Positions 25,611-33,324 of a stretch of DNA of 40,871 nucleotides are shown piece by piece. Source of the stretch: Flavobacterium sp. (GTDB lineage Bacteria; Bacteroidota; Bacteroidia; Flavobacteriales; Flavobacteriaceae); assembly GCF_025352015.1 (NCBI RefSeq), contig NZ_JANXUG010000115.1:1-40871 (forward strand), given 5' to 3'. Positions within the stretch are counted from its first letter, which is position 1, and every line of letters begins with the position of its first letter. The position numbers and the translations under genes were made by a program. The notes below the pieces were generated by a model, which was not told where the DNA came from, searched no databases, and saw nothing but the letters and a program-made list of their open reading frames with translations.

Positions 25611-26540
25611 TCAATCTACAATCCAATTTTTAGGTTTTTCTAATACTTTAATTAATTTTTCTTCTTCGCTACCACCTTCTGGATGATTATCATAAACCCA
25701 TTGCACATGTGGTGGTAAACTCATCAAAATCGATTCAATTCGACCGTTCGTTTTTAAGCCAAATAATGTTCCTTTATCGTGAACCAAATTGAATTCTACA
25801 TAACGACCACGTCGGATTTCTTGCCAAGTTCTTTGTGCTTCTGTAAATGGTAAATCCTTTCTTTTTTCTACAATTGGAACGTAGGCTTCTAAAAAACTGT
25901 TTCCAACTTCGGTTACGAAATTGTACCAATCATCCATTCTCATTTCGTTTGTTTCCTTGCAATAATCAAAGAACAACCCGCCAATTCCACGCGCTTCATT
26001 GCGATGTGTGTTCCAAAAATATTCATCGCATTGTTTTTTAAATGTTGGATAAAAATCCGAATTGTGTTTGTCGCACGAGTTTTTACAAGTTTGATGGAAA
26101 TGAATAGCATCTTCTTCAAACAGATAATATGGTGTTAAATCTTGTCCGCCACCAAACCATGAATTGATTACTTTCCTTGAACCTGTATTGAGTGTAGTCG
26201 AAGTATCATACATTTCGAAATAGCGCCAATTGGCATGAACCGTAGGCACCATTGGGTTTTTTGGATGCATTACTAAACTCAATCCACAAGCGAAAAAATC
26301 GGCTTCGCTAACGTTGAATAGTTGACGCATGGCTTCAGGCAATTTTCCGTGAACTGCCGAAATGTTTACACCGCCTTTTTCAAAAACTTTACCATTTTCA
26401 ATAACACGAGTTCTTCCTCCTCCGCCTTCTGGTCGTTCCCAAATGTCTTCACGAAATTTAGCATTTCCTTCTACTGCTTCTAATCCAGCAACGATTTGGT
26501 CTTGTAGGTATTGTAGGTATTGGTAGAATTTATTTTTCAT
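25611..26540 (-). CDS. hemF: Oxygen-dependent coproporphyrinogen III oxidase
   Basis: 309 residues. Family signatures are GGGGRTRVIENGKVFEKGGVN near the start, NPMVPTVHANWRYFEM, SWFGGGQDLTPYYLFEEDA and the GRYVEFNLVHDKGTLFGL block near the C-terminus. It decarboxylates two propionates of coproporphyrinogen III to vinyls using O2. With the HemJ-like protein and HemH it defines the protoporphyrin route. Upstream lie two near-palindromes (26561-26619) and then the Bro-N fragment, so hemF may start a separate transcript. Confidence 0.97.
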   Translation of the reverse strand: MKNKFYQYLQYLQDQIVAGLEAVEGNAKFREDIWERPEGGGGRTRVIENGKVFEKGGVNISAVHGKLPEAMRQLFNVSEADFFACGLSLVMHPKNPMVPTVHANWRYFEMYDTSTTLNTGSRKVINSWFGGGQDLTPYYLFEEDAIHFHQTCKNSCDKHNSDFYPTFKKQCDEYFWNTHRNEARGIGGLFFDYCKETNEMRMDDWYNFVTEVGNSFLEAYVPIVEKRKDLPFTEAQRTWQEIRRGRYVEFNLVHDKGTLFGLKTNGRIESILMSLPPHVQWVYDNHPEGGSEEEKLIKVLEKPKNWIVD

Positions 26541-26560
26541 TAATTAAATATTGTAATTTC

Positions 26561-26619
26561 AGTTGGCTACAATTTGTAACCAACTCATTTTTTTAACTGG
26601 TGACAATTTGTAACAAGTT
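26561..26619. promoter_or_regulatory. Two tandem near-palindromes upstream of hemF, candidate operators
   Basis: Site 1 (26561-26585) is a 25-base palindrome with one mismatched pair around TACAATTTGTA; site 2 (26595-26619) is a 25-base copy of the same plan with two mismatched pairs around GACAATTTGTAAC. The centres are 34 bases apart. Site 1 begins 21 bases before the hemF start. They share ACAATTTGTAAC in direct orientation. The symmetry suggests a dimeric repressor or activator; no known box matched with confidence. Confidence 0.5.
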
Positions 26620-26635
26620 CAAAATAGAATTTATT

Positions 26636-26857
26636 TTACTCCGATTGCATTTTCAGTTGTACGAGATTATCGTACATCTCACTTCCTACTAATTTTAATT
26701 TCTTTTTTAAATCAGTCCAATATCTTTTTGGAATGGTACTTTCAGTTAAAACTTGTACAACATCTACAATAGAAAAATACCATTTTTCATCGTCTTCATT
26801 CCAAAGTGAACGAATTTGTTTTTGTTCAAATAATTTTATTGCGGTTTCTTTGGTCAT
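26636..26857 (-). pseudogene. Truncated Bro-N domain (phage antirepressor-type) protein
   Basis: 73 codons. MTKETAIKLFEQKQIRSLWNEDDEKWYFSIVDVVQVLTES is the start of a Bro-N domain, as in phage antirepressors and related chromosomal proteins; PKRYWTDLKKKLK also fits. The frame stops after LVQLKMQSE, where complete relatives, as I recall them, continue with DGK...DVADTE...RLIQSIPSPKAEPFK. The 95 bases up to hemF do not contain the rest, so this looks like a 5' remnant, though a short functional protein is possible. It starts 15 bases after the HNH gene and shares its direction. Confidence 0.65.
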
Positions 26858-26872
26858 AATAATTTGTTTTTA

Positions 26873-27436
26873 TTAAACTAACCTTAATTTATCTGGAGAT
26901 GGAAATTTCACAGGGATTAATAATAATTTAAAAGGCACTTTATCCATTTCAATTTCTGATATTTTCAAGTCCATTAAATGGTTTTCAACACAGTAATTTA
27001 TAACTAATTTCAAATAACGTCTAATAACCATTAATGGTAAAAATTCATTTCCTTTAAAAAGCATCCATTCCATTAAATCTTTTTTACCTTTTGAACTATT
27101 ACATGTTTTACAGGCATAAACCAAATTATCTCCGCTATCTTTTCCTCCTAATTTTTGTGCTAAAATATGGTCTAATGCAAGTTGTTCAGTAGAATTGCAA
27201 TAATTACATTTTGTTCCTATTGATAATTTTACTTTCTCATCATCAAAAAGAGTTCTAACATTCATTTCTCCATTTAAAAGCCCTTTATATAGTTTAGCTC
27301 TAATGCTATAATTAAACTTATCAAACTTTGTTTGTTTGTTATCAATTGCCGAATGTGCCATTGCTAAGTTAGCGTAAGCATAAAACAAATGTTCTTTTAA
27401 AGTTAATTGGCTGATATCAATATTTGCTTTTGCCAT
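26873..27436 (-). CDS. HNH endonuclease family protein
   Basis: 187 residues. The HNH core is at about 77-116: CNYC (C77, C80), DH (89-90) in LALDHILAQKLGG, N104 in SGDNLVYAC and CKTC (C109, C112) followed by NSSKGKK. The flanks are helical, unknown to me: an N-terminal part with LKEHLFYAYANLAMAHSAID and a C-terminal part after residue 125. The metal and zinc residues look complete, so it is probably an active nuclease. Its ATG overlaps the hemE stop by one base (TAATG), so it is translated with hemE. Possible roles are restriction, homing or phage defence; no methylase is nearby. Confidence 0.85.
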   Translation of the reverse strand: MAKANIDISQLTLKEHLFYAYANLAMAHSAIDNKQTKFDKFNYSIRAKLYKGLLNGEMNVRTLFDDEKVKLSIGTKCNYCNSTEQLALDHILAQKLGGKDSGDNLVYACKTCNSSKGKKDLMEWMLFKGNEFLPLMVIRRYLKLVINYCVENHLMDLKISEIEMDKVPFKLLLIPVKFPSPDKLRLV

Positions 27437-28461
27437 TATGAATTATACTCCTTCACAGCTTCAATAAATGCTTTCGCATGATCTACAGGAATATTTGGTA
27501 AAATTCCATGACCCAGGTTTACAATATAATTGTCTTTTCCGAATTCGTTTATCATTTCGTGTACCATTTTTTTGATAGTTGGAATTGGAGATAACAATCT
27601 TGATGGATCAAAATTTCCTTGTAATGTGATTTTTCCACCTGTTAAATAACGTGCATTTCTTGCCGAACAAGTCCAATCTACACCAAGCGCCGATGCCTTA
27701 CTTTTTGCCATATCATTTAATGCAAACCAACATCCTTTTCCGAAAACAATAACTTTTGTGTCTTCTGCCAAAGCGTCAACTATTTGGTTGATGTATTTCC
27801 AAGAGAATTCTTGATAATCTACTGGTGATAACATGCCGCCCCAAGAATCAAAAATCTGAACGGCATTACAACCAGCTTTTACTTTTCCTTTTAGATATAA
27901 AATCGTGGTATCGGTGATTTTTTGTAATAATGTATGCGCCGCAATTGGATTAGAAAAACAAAATCCTTTGGCAGTATCAAAACTTTTAGAACCTTTTCCT
28001 TCAACACAATAGCAGAAAATGGTCCAAGGCGAACCTGCAAAACCAATTAGTGGAACCTCATCGTTCAACATTTCTTTGGTCAATTTGATAGCATCAAAAA
28101 CGTAACCTAAAGTTTCATGAACATCTGGAACAATAACTTGGTTTACTTGTTCCATCGTTCGGATTGGATTTGGGATTATTGGTCCCAAATTGTCTTTCAA
28201 TTCTACGTGAATTCCCATTGCTCTGGGAACTACCAATATATCTGAAAACAAAATTGCGGCATCTGGTTTTACAATTCTAATAGGTTGAACCGTAATTTCT
28301 GCTGCTAATTCTGGAGTTTCGCATCGTGTAAAAAAATCGTATTTATCACGCAATGCTCTGAATTCTGGTAAGTATCTTCCAGCTTGACGCATCATCCAAA
28401 CTGGTGGACGTTCTACGGTTTCGTTGTTTAATGCTCGAAGGAATAAGTCGTTTTTGATCAT
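27436..28461 (-). CDS. hemE: Uroporphyrinogen decarboxylase
   Basis: 341 residues. The N-terminal [20 protein letters not shown] is diagnostic, as are [15 protein letters not shown] with the catalytic Asp, [15 protein letters not shown] and [21 protein letters not shown] at the end. It removes four acetate carboxyls from uroporphyrinogen III. It lies 51 bases after hemD, with a hairpin in the gap, and is coupled to the HNH gene by a one-base overlap. Confidence 0.97.
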   Translation of the reverse strand: MIKNDLFLRALNNETVERPPVWMMRQAGRYLPEFRALRDKYDFFTRCETPELAAEITVQPIRIVKPDAAILFSDILVVPRAMGIHVELKDNLGPIIPNPIRTMEQVNQVIVPDVHETLGYVFDAIKLTKEMLNDEVPLIGFAGSPWTIFCYCVEGKGSKSFDTAKGFCFSNPIAAHTLLQKITDTTILYLKGKVKAGCNAVQIFDSWGGMLSPVDYQEFSWKYINQIVDALAEDTKVIVFGKGCWFALNDMAKSKASALGVDWTCSARNARYLTGGKITLQGNFDPSRLLSPIPTIKKMVHEMINEFGKDNYIVNLGHGILPNIPVDHAKAFIEAVKEYNS

Positions 28462-28477
28462 TTTTATTATGATATTT

Positions 28478-28510
28478 AACCCTTTTAGGGTTTCAAACCC
28501 TGAAAGGGTT
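28478..28510. repeat. Palindromic hairpin in the hemD-hemE gap
   Basis: AACCCTTTTAGGGTTT and AAACCCTGAAAGGGTT pair across a single C with one mismatched pair, with T-residues after it on the plus strand only. It lies between two co-directional minus-strand genes, so it is not a normal terminator for them; it may stabilise or attenuate the message or be a small palindromic repeat. Confidence 0.6.
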
Positions 28511-28512
28511 TT

Positions 28513-29184
28513 TTAGTTAGTGTAATATTCTATAACTTCATTAATCACATTTTCAACCGATGGTTTTTCTGCAATTATGATGTTTTTTATTTTTTTATTT
28601 TCTAATGCTTCTGCGGTAGTTTCGCCTATGCAAAAGCACATCTCATCTTTTATTGTATTCAATTTCAAATAACTTTCAACTGCTGATGGACTGAAAAACA
28701 GAATTCCGTCTAATTTATTTGATGTTTTTTTTGAGGTTAATTTGGTTTCATACACTTCAATTTCGTTGAATGTGATTCCGTTTTCTTTAAGTGTATTTGG
28801 CAAAATATCTCGACGTAAATTTCCACTAAAAAAAGTGAAAGATTCGCCAGAATAAATCAATGTAATTATTTCGGATAAATCGGATGCATAACCAGTGTAA
28901 GCAACAACATTGAATCCGTTTTGGGTTAATAAATCTTTGGTTTTCATCCCAACAGAAAAGACATTTTTACTTTTTAGTTCTTCGCATTTTGGATGTTGTA
29001 AAATACTTTGAACTGCATTTTGACTTGTAAAAATCAGATTGTCATTTACTTTTGAAAGTTCGAAATTATTGATAGTTGTTTCGATAAAATCTTCTTCAAT
29101 AACTGTAAAATGGGCGTCTAATAACTCTTGCTTTTGATTTGGCAAAAGCTTTTTAGTAGATAGTATGTTGAATTGTTTTGTCAT
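28513..29184 (-). CDS. hemD: Uroporphyrinogen-III synthase
   Basis: 223 residues. Sequence is poorly conserved in this family, but the two-domain pattern fits: DNLIFTSQNAVQSIL in the first lobe, FSVGMKTKDLLTQNGF in the hinge region, and DGILFFSPSAVESYL then CFCIGETTAEALE in the second lobe. It closes hydroxymethylbilane with inversion of ring D. Its ATG overlaps the TGA of the kinase-like gene (ATGA), showing translational coupling. Position in the heme series supports the call. Confidence 0.92.
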   Translation of the reverse strand: MTKQFNILSTKKLLPNQKQELLDAHFTVIEEDFIETTINNFELSKVNDNLIFTSQNAVQSILQHPKCEELKSKNVFSVGMKTKDLLTQNGFNVVAYTGYASDLSEIITLIYSGESFTFFSGNLRRDILPNTLKENGITFNEIEVYETKLTSKKTSNKLDGILFFSPSAVESYLKLNTIKDEMCFCIGETTAEALENKKIKNIIIAEKPSVENVINEVIEYYTN

Positions 29185-29810
29185 TGTTTACTGTAAAATA
29201 CGGTATCAATAAAATATAAAATACCATCTTGTGTTAATACATTTTCATCATGTAAATCTTCGAGAATTATTCCTAATTCAGAATTATAATAATCATGATT
29301 TCTTGTGTTTTCAAAGCCGTTAGCCATCATAAATTCTTTAACTTGATGTAAATTTGTTGGTTGATTTGCTTTTACAAAAGGTTGTTCAACTAAAGCAAAT
29401 AGAACTTCATCAACAAAACAAAAACCAACTAATGTGTAAGAAGTTTCAGGAAAGAAGTAATTATTTAATAATAAATTCGTAAAATAATCTTGCCAAGAGG
29501 AATAGTAAATTGAATCGTTTAATTTATATACTGTTTTTTCGTTTTTTATATAAACTTTCTGTTCCGCACCTTCAGAAATAAATAAATCAAAATTTACTTT
29601 GTTATTAGCCCAAAGGTTACTCTCATTACAAAATTCAATTATGTTTTTTGTTTCTTCTTGTTTGTAGTGCTTATTGTTTTTAACCATTGAGCTTGCTGTT
29701 TGGCTTGCTCCAAGGTAACTGGCAACTGTTTGGATAAGAGTTCTTTTGCTAGTTCCGCTCTTTCCTTGAATGATATTTTGTAGTTCATCTTTTACGATTT
29801 TTATATCCAT
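29181..29810 (-). CDS. Protein-kinase-fold protein (polyvalent-protein kinase type) in the heme operon
   Basis: 209 residues. After a helical N-terminal part (1-75) comes a compact kinase-like domain: ISEGAEQKVY (78-87) resembles a nucleotide loop, K96 in TVYKLND the ATP lysine, DLHDENVL (185-192) the catalytic loop with D185 and N190, and YFIDTVF (199-205) the metal-binding Asp (D202) in place of DFG. All four key residues are thus present. The nearest family I can name is the kinase domain of polyvalent proteins of phages and conjugative elements; I recall similar stand-alone proteins in Bacteroidota. Target unknown. It lies between hemC (50 bases) and hemD (four-base ATGA overlap). Confidence 0.7.
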   Translation of the reverse strand: MDIKIVKDELQNIIQGKSGTSKRTLIQTVASYLGASQTASSMVKNNKHYKQEETKNIIEFCNESNLWANNKVNFDLFISEGAEQKVYIKNEKTVYKLNDSIYYSSWQDYFTNLLLNNYFFPETSYTLVGFCFVDEVLFALVEQPFVKANQPTNLHQVKEFMMANGFENTRNHDYYNSELGIILEDLHDENVLTQDGILYFIDTVFYSKQ

Positions 29811-29811
29811 A

Positions 29812-29819
29812 CAAATATA
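29812..29819 (-). promoter_or_regulatory. TATATTTG box abutting the kinase-like gene start
   Basis: An exact TAnnTTTG on the minus strand ends one base before the ATG at 29810. Transcription from it would begin inside the first codons, so either the protein starts further in or the match is coincidental. Confidence 0.25.
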
Positions 29820-29860
29820 ATGCTTTTTTTACAAATTGAATTTTTCAAAAATAACAAAGA

Positions 29861-30799
29861 CTATTTCTTCAATTGTTTCTTAATCTCTGCCATTAATTCG
29901 CTTCCCCCATCATTCAGAATTTCTTGCGCCGCATTAAAACCAAGTTTCTTCCATTCAGAAATATCCACTATTTTATCGATTTCTAGTTTTTGTTTTCCGT
30001 CAATTGATAGTAAAACTCCTTTAAAATTGATAGTATCTTCCTTTTCATTATACCTTGCAATTGCTCCGATTGGCGCAGTACATCCGCCTTCGAGTGTTTT
30101 TAGAAATTGTCTTTCTATGTATGTGCAAATTTCAGTTTCAATGTGATTGAGTTGCGAAAGTGCTTCCAATGTAAAATTGTCATCAGCCATGGCAACAACA
30201 ACCATTGCGCCTTGAGCTGGCGCAGGAATCATCCAATCAAGATTGATGTAATTATCTGGTTTTAAATTGATTCTTTCTAATCCTGCTGCTGCAAAAACGG
30301 CTCCGTTCCAGTCGTTTTCTTGCAATTTTTGCATTCTGGTATTAACGTTTCCACGTAAATCGACTACGGTATGACTTGGATATTTATTCCACCACATCGC
30401 TTGACGACGCAAACTTCCTGTGGCAATTGTTATAGGAATCACATCAGCTGTGTGTAAAAAATCAGTGCTATATTTATGAACCAAAATATCTAATGTGTTA
30501 GCTCTTTCCAAAACGGCAGCTTGAACAATACCAATTGGTAATGCAGTTGGCACATCTTTCATCGAATGTACAGCAATATCAACTTGCCCATTAATCATGG
30601 CAATGTCTAAAGTTTTTGTGAAAATTCCAGTAATTCCTAGTTCGTAAAGTGGTTTGTCGAGAATGATGTCTCCGTCTGATTTAACGGCTACAATTTGAGT
30701 TGAATATCCTAAATTTTGAAGTTGTTTTTGAACAGTGTGTGCTTGCCAAAGTGCGAGTTCACTATCGCGAGTTCCTATTCGTATTGTTTTTTTAGTCAC
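29861..30799 (-). CDS. hemC: Hydroxymethylbilane synthase (porphobilinogen deaminase)
   Basis: 312 residues. IRIGTRDSELALWQA at the start, AVHSMKDVPTALP, TGSLRRQAMWW and LRGNVNTRMQKL are all family signatures. The dipyrromethane cofactor is carried by C240 in LEGGCTAPIGA. It assembles four porphobilinogens into the linear tetrapyrrole used by HemD. It starts 31 bases after hemA. Confidence 0.97.
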   Translation of the reverse strand: MTKKTIRIGTRDSELALWQAHTVQKQLQNLGYSTQIVAVKSDGDIILDKPLYELGITGIFTKTLDIAMINGQVDIAVHSMKDVPTALPIGIVQAAVLERANTLDILVHKYSTDFLHTADVIPITIATGSLRRQAMWWNKYPSHTVVDLRGNVNTRMQKLQENDWNGAVFAAAGLERINLKPDNYINLDWMIPAPAQGAMVVVAMADDNFTLEALSQLNHIETEICTYIERQFLKTLEGGCTAPIGAIARYNEKEDTINFKGVLLSIDGKQKLEIDKIVDISEWKKLGFNAAQEILNDGGSELMAEIKKQLKK

Positions 30800-30830
30800 T
30801 TTGCTTTAATTTTCCAGTAAAAAGTACTGC

Positions 30831-32090
30831 TTAAAAAAATGATTTTTCTTGATCTAATTGGAATACTTTTTCAATCCATTCAATTCCTTCATCAATTGAA
30901 TCGCCATCTTTTAAGTGATTTACAAAATGGTTTGTAATTTTTTGGATAATTCTGTTACTGATTAATTGTGCCTGTTCTTCATCAAAATTTGATAATTTTT
31001 TGCGTTGTACGTTCAACTCTCCTTCTTTTATAGCATTTAATTTTTCTTTTAATGCTTGTATTGTCGGCGCAAATTTTCTGTTTTTGGTCCATTCCACAAA
31101 CTCTGTCTTGATTTCCTCAATAATAGCTTCTGCTGCTGGAATATGAAGTTTACGATTTTCCAATGTTTCATCCGTTATTTGTGACAAATAATCAAGATGA
31201 ATTAAAGTAACACCTTCTACACTGGTGACGTTTTCATGTACATTTTTGGGAATCGATAAATCTAAAATCAACAATGGTTTTTTTAGATTTAATAATGTTT
31301 TGTCTATGGTTGGATTTTGAGCTCCCGTAGCTACAACAACTACATCTGCATTTTGTAATTCGAGTTGTAAATCAGCATAATCTTTTACAATTACATCTAA
31401 TTTTTGAGCTAATTTTTCTGCTTTATCTTTGGTTCTGTTGATTAAAGTAATTTGCTCATGTTTGGTGTGTTTTACCAAATTTTCGCAAGTGTTTCTTCCT
31501 ATTTTTCCCGTCCCAAAAAGCAAAATGTTCTTATTAGTAATATCCGTAACGTTTTTAATAATGTATTGTACCGAGGCAAAAGAAACCGATGTTGCTCCTG
31601 ATGAAATTTCGGTATCTGTTTTGATTCTTTTACTCGCTTGTATCACTGAATTCAATAATCTTTCAAGGAAAGAATTTACCAAACCGTTTGATTTACTTTC
31701 GTTAAAAGCAATTTTTAATTGACTAATAATCTCAAAATCGCCAAGAATTTGACTGTCTAAACCCGTTCCTACGCGAAACATATGATTAACCGCTTCTTGA
31801 TTTTTATAAATATATGCCACTTCCTGAAATTCTTCAACAGTTCCCTGACTGTTTTCGCAAAGTAATTTTATTAATTGATACGGATGGTTGGCAAAACCGT
31901 AAATCTCTGTTCTGTTGCAGGTTGATGTAACGATTAAAGAGTCTATTCCCTCGGCTTCAGCCTGAATTAAAATCGTTGCTTTTGCAGCTGCATCTAAACT
32001 AAATTTTCCTCTTAGGGATGCATCCGCTTTTTTATAACTCAACCCCAAGGCATAAAAAGAAGTGTGCTTCGACATATTAAAATTTTCCAT
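30831..32090 (-). CDS. hemA: Glutamyl-tRNA reductase
   Basis: 419 residues. The catalytic Cys is C58 in TSTCNRTEIYGF; the NADPH domain shows ILLFGTGKIGRNTCENL and VVVATGAQNP, and the C-terminal dimerisation helix region follows. It makes glutamate-1-semialdehyde from Glu-tRNA, the first committed step of the C5 route. A Met at codon 6 (MSKHTSFYALG) is an equally good start. It is the first gene of the minus-strand heme series and is divergent from the AraC-type regulator. The next enzyme, HemL, is not in the window. Confidence 0.96.
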   Translation of the reverse strand: MENFNMSKHTSFYALGLSYKKADASLRGKFSLDAAAKATILIQAEAEGIDSLIVTSTCNRTEIYGFANHPYQLIKLLCENSQGTVEEFQEVAYIYKNQEAVNHMFRVGTGLDSQILGDFEIISQLKIAFNESKSNGLVNSFLERLLNSVIQASKRIKTDTEISSGATSVSFASVQYIIKNVTDITNKNILLFGTGKIGRNTCENLVKHTKHEQITLINRTKDKAEKLAQKLDVIVKDYADLQLELQNADVVVVATGAQNPTIDKTLLNLKKPLLILDLSIPKNVHENVTSVEGVTLIHLDYLSQITDETLENRKLHIPAAEAIIEEIKTEFVEWTKNRKFAPTIQALKEKLNAIKEGELNVQRKKLSNFDEEQAQLISNRIIQKITNHFVNHLKDGDSIDEGIEWIEKVFQLDQEKSFF

Positions 32091-32131
32091 ATTTATACTT
32101 TACTTAAAAAGTTCAACAAAATTATTATTTA

Positions 32132-32139
32132 CAAATTTA
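32132..32139 (-). promoter_or_regulatory. Candidate -7 box (TAAATTTG) of the heme operon
   Basis: An exact TAnnTTTG on the minus strand, 41 bases before the hemA ATG. No TTG is visible 19-21 bases upstream, so activator dependence is possible. Just beyond it, CGCTGT occurs twice (within 32149-32176). Confidence 0.42.
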
Positions 32140-32194
32140 TAAAAGTAACGCTGTAAGTACTTTTAGTGTCGCTGTGAGATTTTTTAACCATCAC

Positions 32195-32226
32195 TTGTCT
32201 TTCTGGCGTTATTTATTCTAAATTTG
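32195..32226 (+). promoter_or_regulatory. Candidate promoter of the AraC-type regulator
   Basis: TTG (32195-32197), 21 bases, TAaaTTTG (32219-32226): a good Bacteroidota promoter, about 92 bases before the ATG at 32319. Confidence 0.5.
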
Positions 32227-32318
32227 TACTGAAATTAAGTCATGGTAAATTATTTATATAGATTCATTCTAAATAATATTTTTACTAGATTTCGAATTAT
32301 ATACGAAAAAATATCGCT

Positions 32319-33194
32319 ATGGGTTCTCAAGAAATAATAACTATTGAAAATGACTTTACTTTGATTCGCTTTCAGAATGACGGAAATGAAAATTTTTATA
32401 TAAAAAAATCTGTAAATCAAGGGCTTATTCAATTTCATTTTGGTATAAAAGGTAAAGCAAAATTCATTTTTAATGATGGAACCTATGCGCTAGAATTACG
32501 AGATGAAAAATCACTTTTGTTTTATAATCCACAAAAAGAATTGCCTTTGAATTTAGAATTAGCTCCAAATTCTTGGATGATTTCGGTTATTATTTCTATA
32601 CAAAAATTTCATAGTTTGTTTTCAAAAGATGCGCATCACATTCCGTTTTTGAGTGAAGATAATAAGGATAAAAAATATTATAAAGAGAACGACATAAGTC
32701 CGTCGATGGCAATTGTATTGAGTCAGTTGTTTCATTATAATTTAAACCCATCTATTAAAAACTTATACTATAAAGGAAAAGGATACGAACTGTTAAGTTT
32801 GTATTTCAATCGTTCCGAAGATCCAAATGCAGAACAATGTCCGTTTTTGATTGATGAAGAAAATGTATTAAAGATTAGAAAAGCAAAAGAAATTATTATT
32901 GCTAATATGGCTGAACCACCAGGACTAGAGGAGCTGTCGGAAAAAGTAGGTTTGAGTTTGAAAAAACTAAAAATGGGTTTTAAGCAAATTTATGGTGATA
33001 CGGTTTATGGTTTTTTAATTGATTATAAAATGGATTTTGCCCGACAATTATTAGATAGCGGTTCTTATAATGTGAACGAAGTTGGTTTAAAAATTGGCTA
33101 TAGTACCGGAAGTCATTTTATTGCCGCATTCAAGAAAAAATTTGCCACAACTCCAAAAAAATATTTAATGTCGATAAATCAAAATACAGCCTAA
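32319..33194 (+). CDS. AraC family transcriptional regulator between hemA and hemH
   Basis: 291 residues. The N-terminal part (1-185) is a divergent sensor domain with no signature I can name (a cupin-like start around LIQFHFGIKGKAKF is possible). The C-terminal 100 residues hold two helix-turn-helix units: GLEELSEKVGLSLKKLKMGFKQIYG and NVNEVGLKIGYSTGSHFIAAFKKKF, ending TPKKYL as usual for AraC. It is divergent from hemA and 130 bases upstream of hemH, so control of heme or iron genes is likely but inferred. Such regulators often respond to siderophores or other iron signals. Confidence 0.9.
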   Translation: MGSQEIITIENDFTLIRFQNDGNENFYIKKSVNQGLIQFHFGIKGKAKFIFNDGTYALELRDEKSLLFYNPQKELPLNLELAPNSWMISVIISIQKFHSLFSKDAHHIPFLSEDNKDKKYYKENDISPSMAIVLSQLFHYNLNPSIKNLYYKGKGYELLSLYFNRSEDPNAEQCPFLIDEENVLKIRKAKEIIIANMAEPPGLEELSEKVGLSLKKLKMGFKQIYGDTVYGFLIDYKMDFARQLLDSGSYNVNEVGLKIGYSTGSHFIAAFKKKFATTPKKYLMSINQNTA

Positions 33195-33324
33195 CATCAA
33201 TCTCGTATATGCTAGTATCAATAAAAAATTAACCCCTCATTAAGTCAAAAAAGAAGTTTTATTACTTTTATAAAAAATTATAAATTGAAATTCCTCATTT
33301 TTTGAAATAACAAAAAAAAAAACT

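Noticed and set aside
28478..28510. CRISPR or tRNA-like structure
   Set aside because: A single palindrome with no repeated spacers and no cloverleaf; kept only as a hairpin repeat.
29820..30146. 108-codon plus-strand frame opposite hemC
   Set aside because: Mirror of hemC codons; the peptide is Ser/Ile/Phe-rich as expected from antisense AT-rich DNA.
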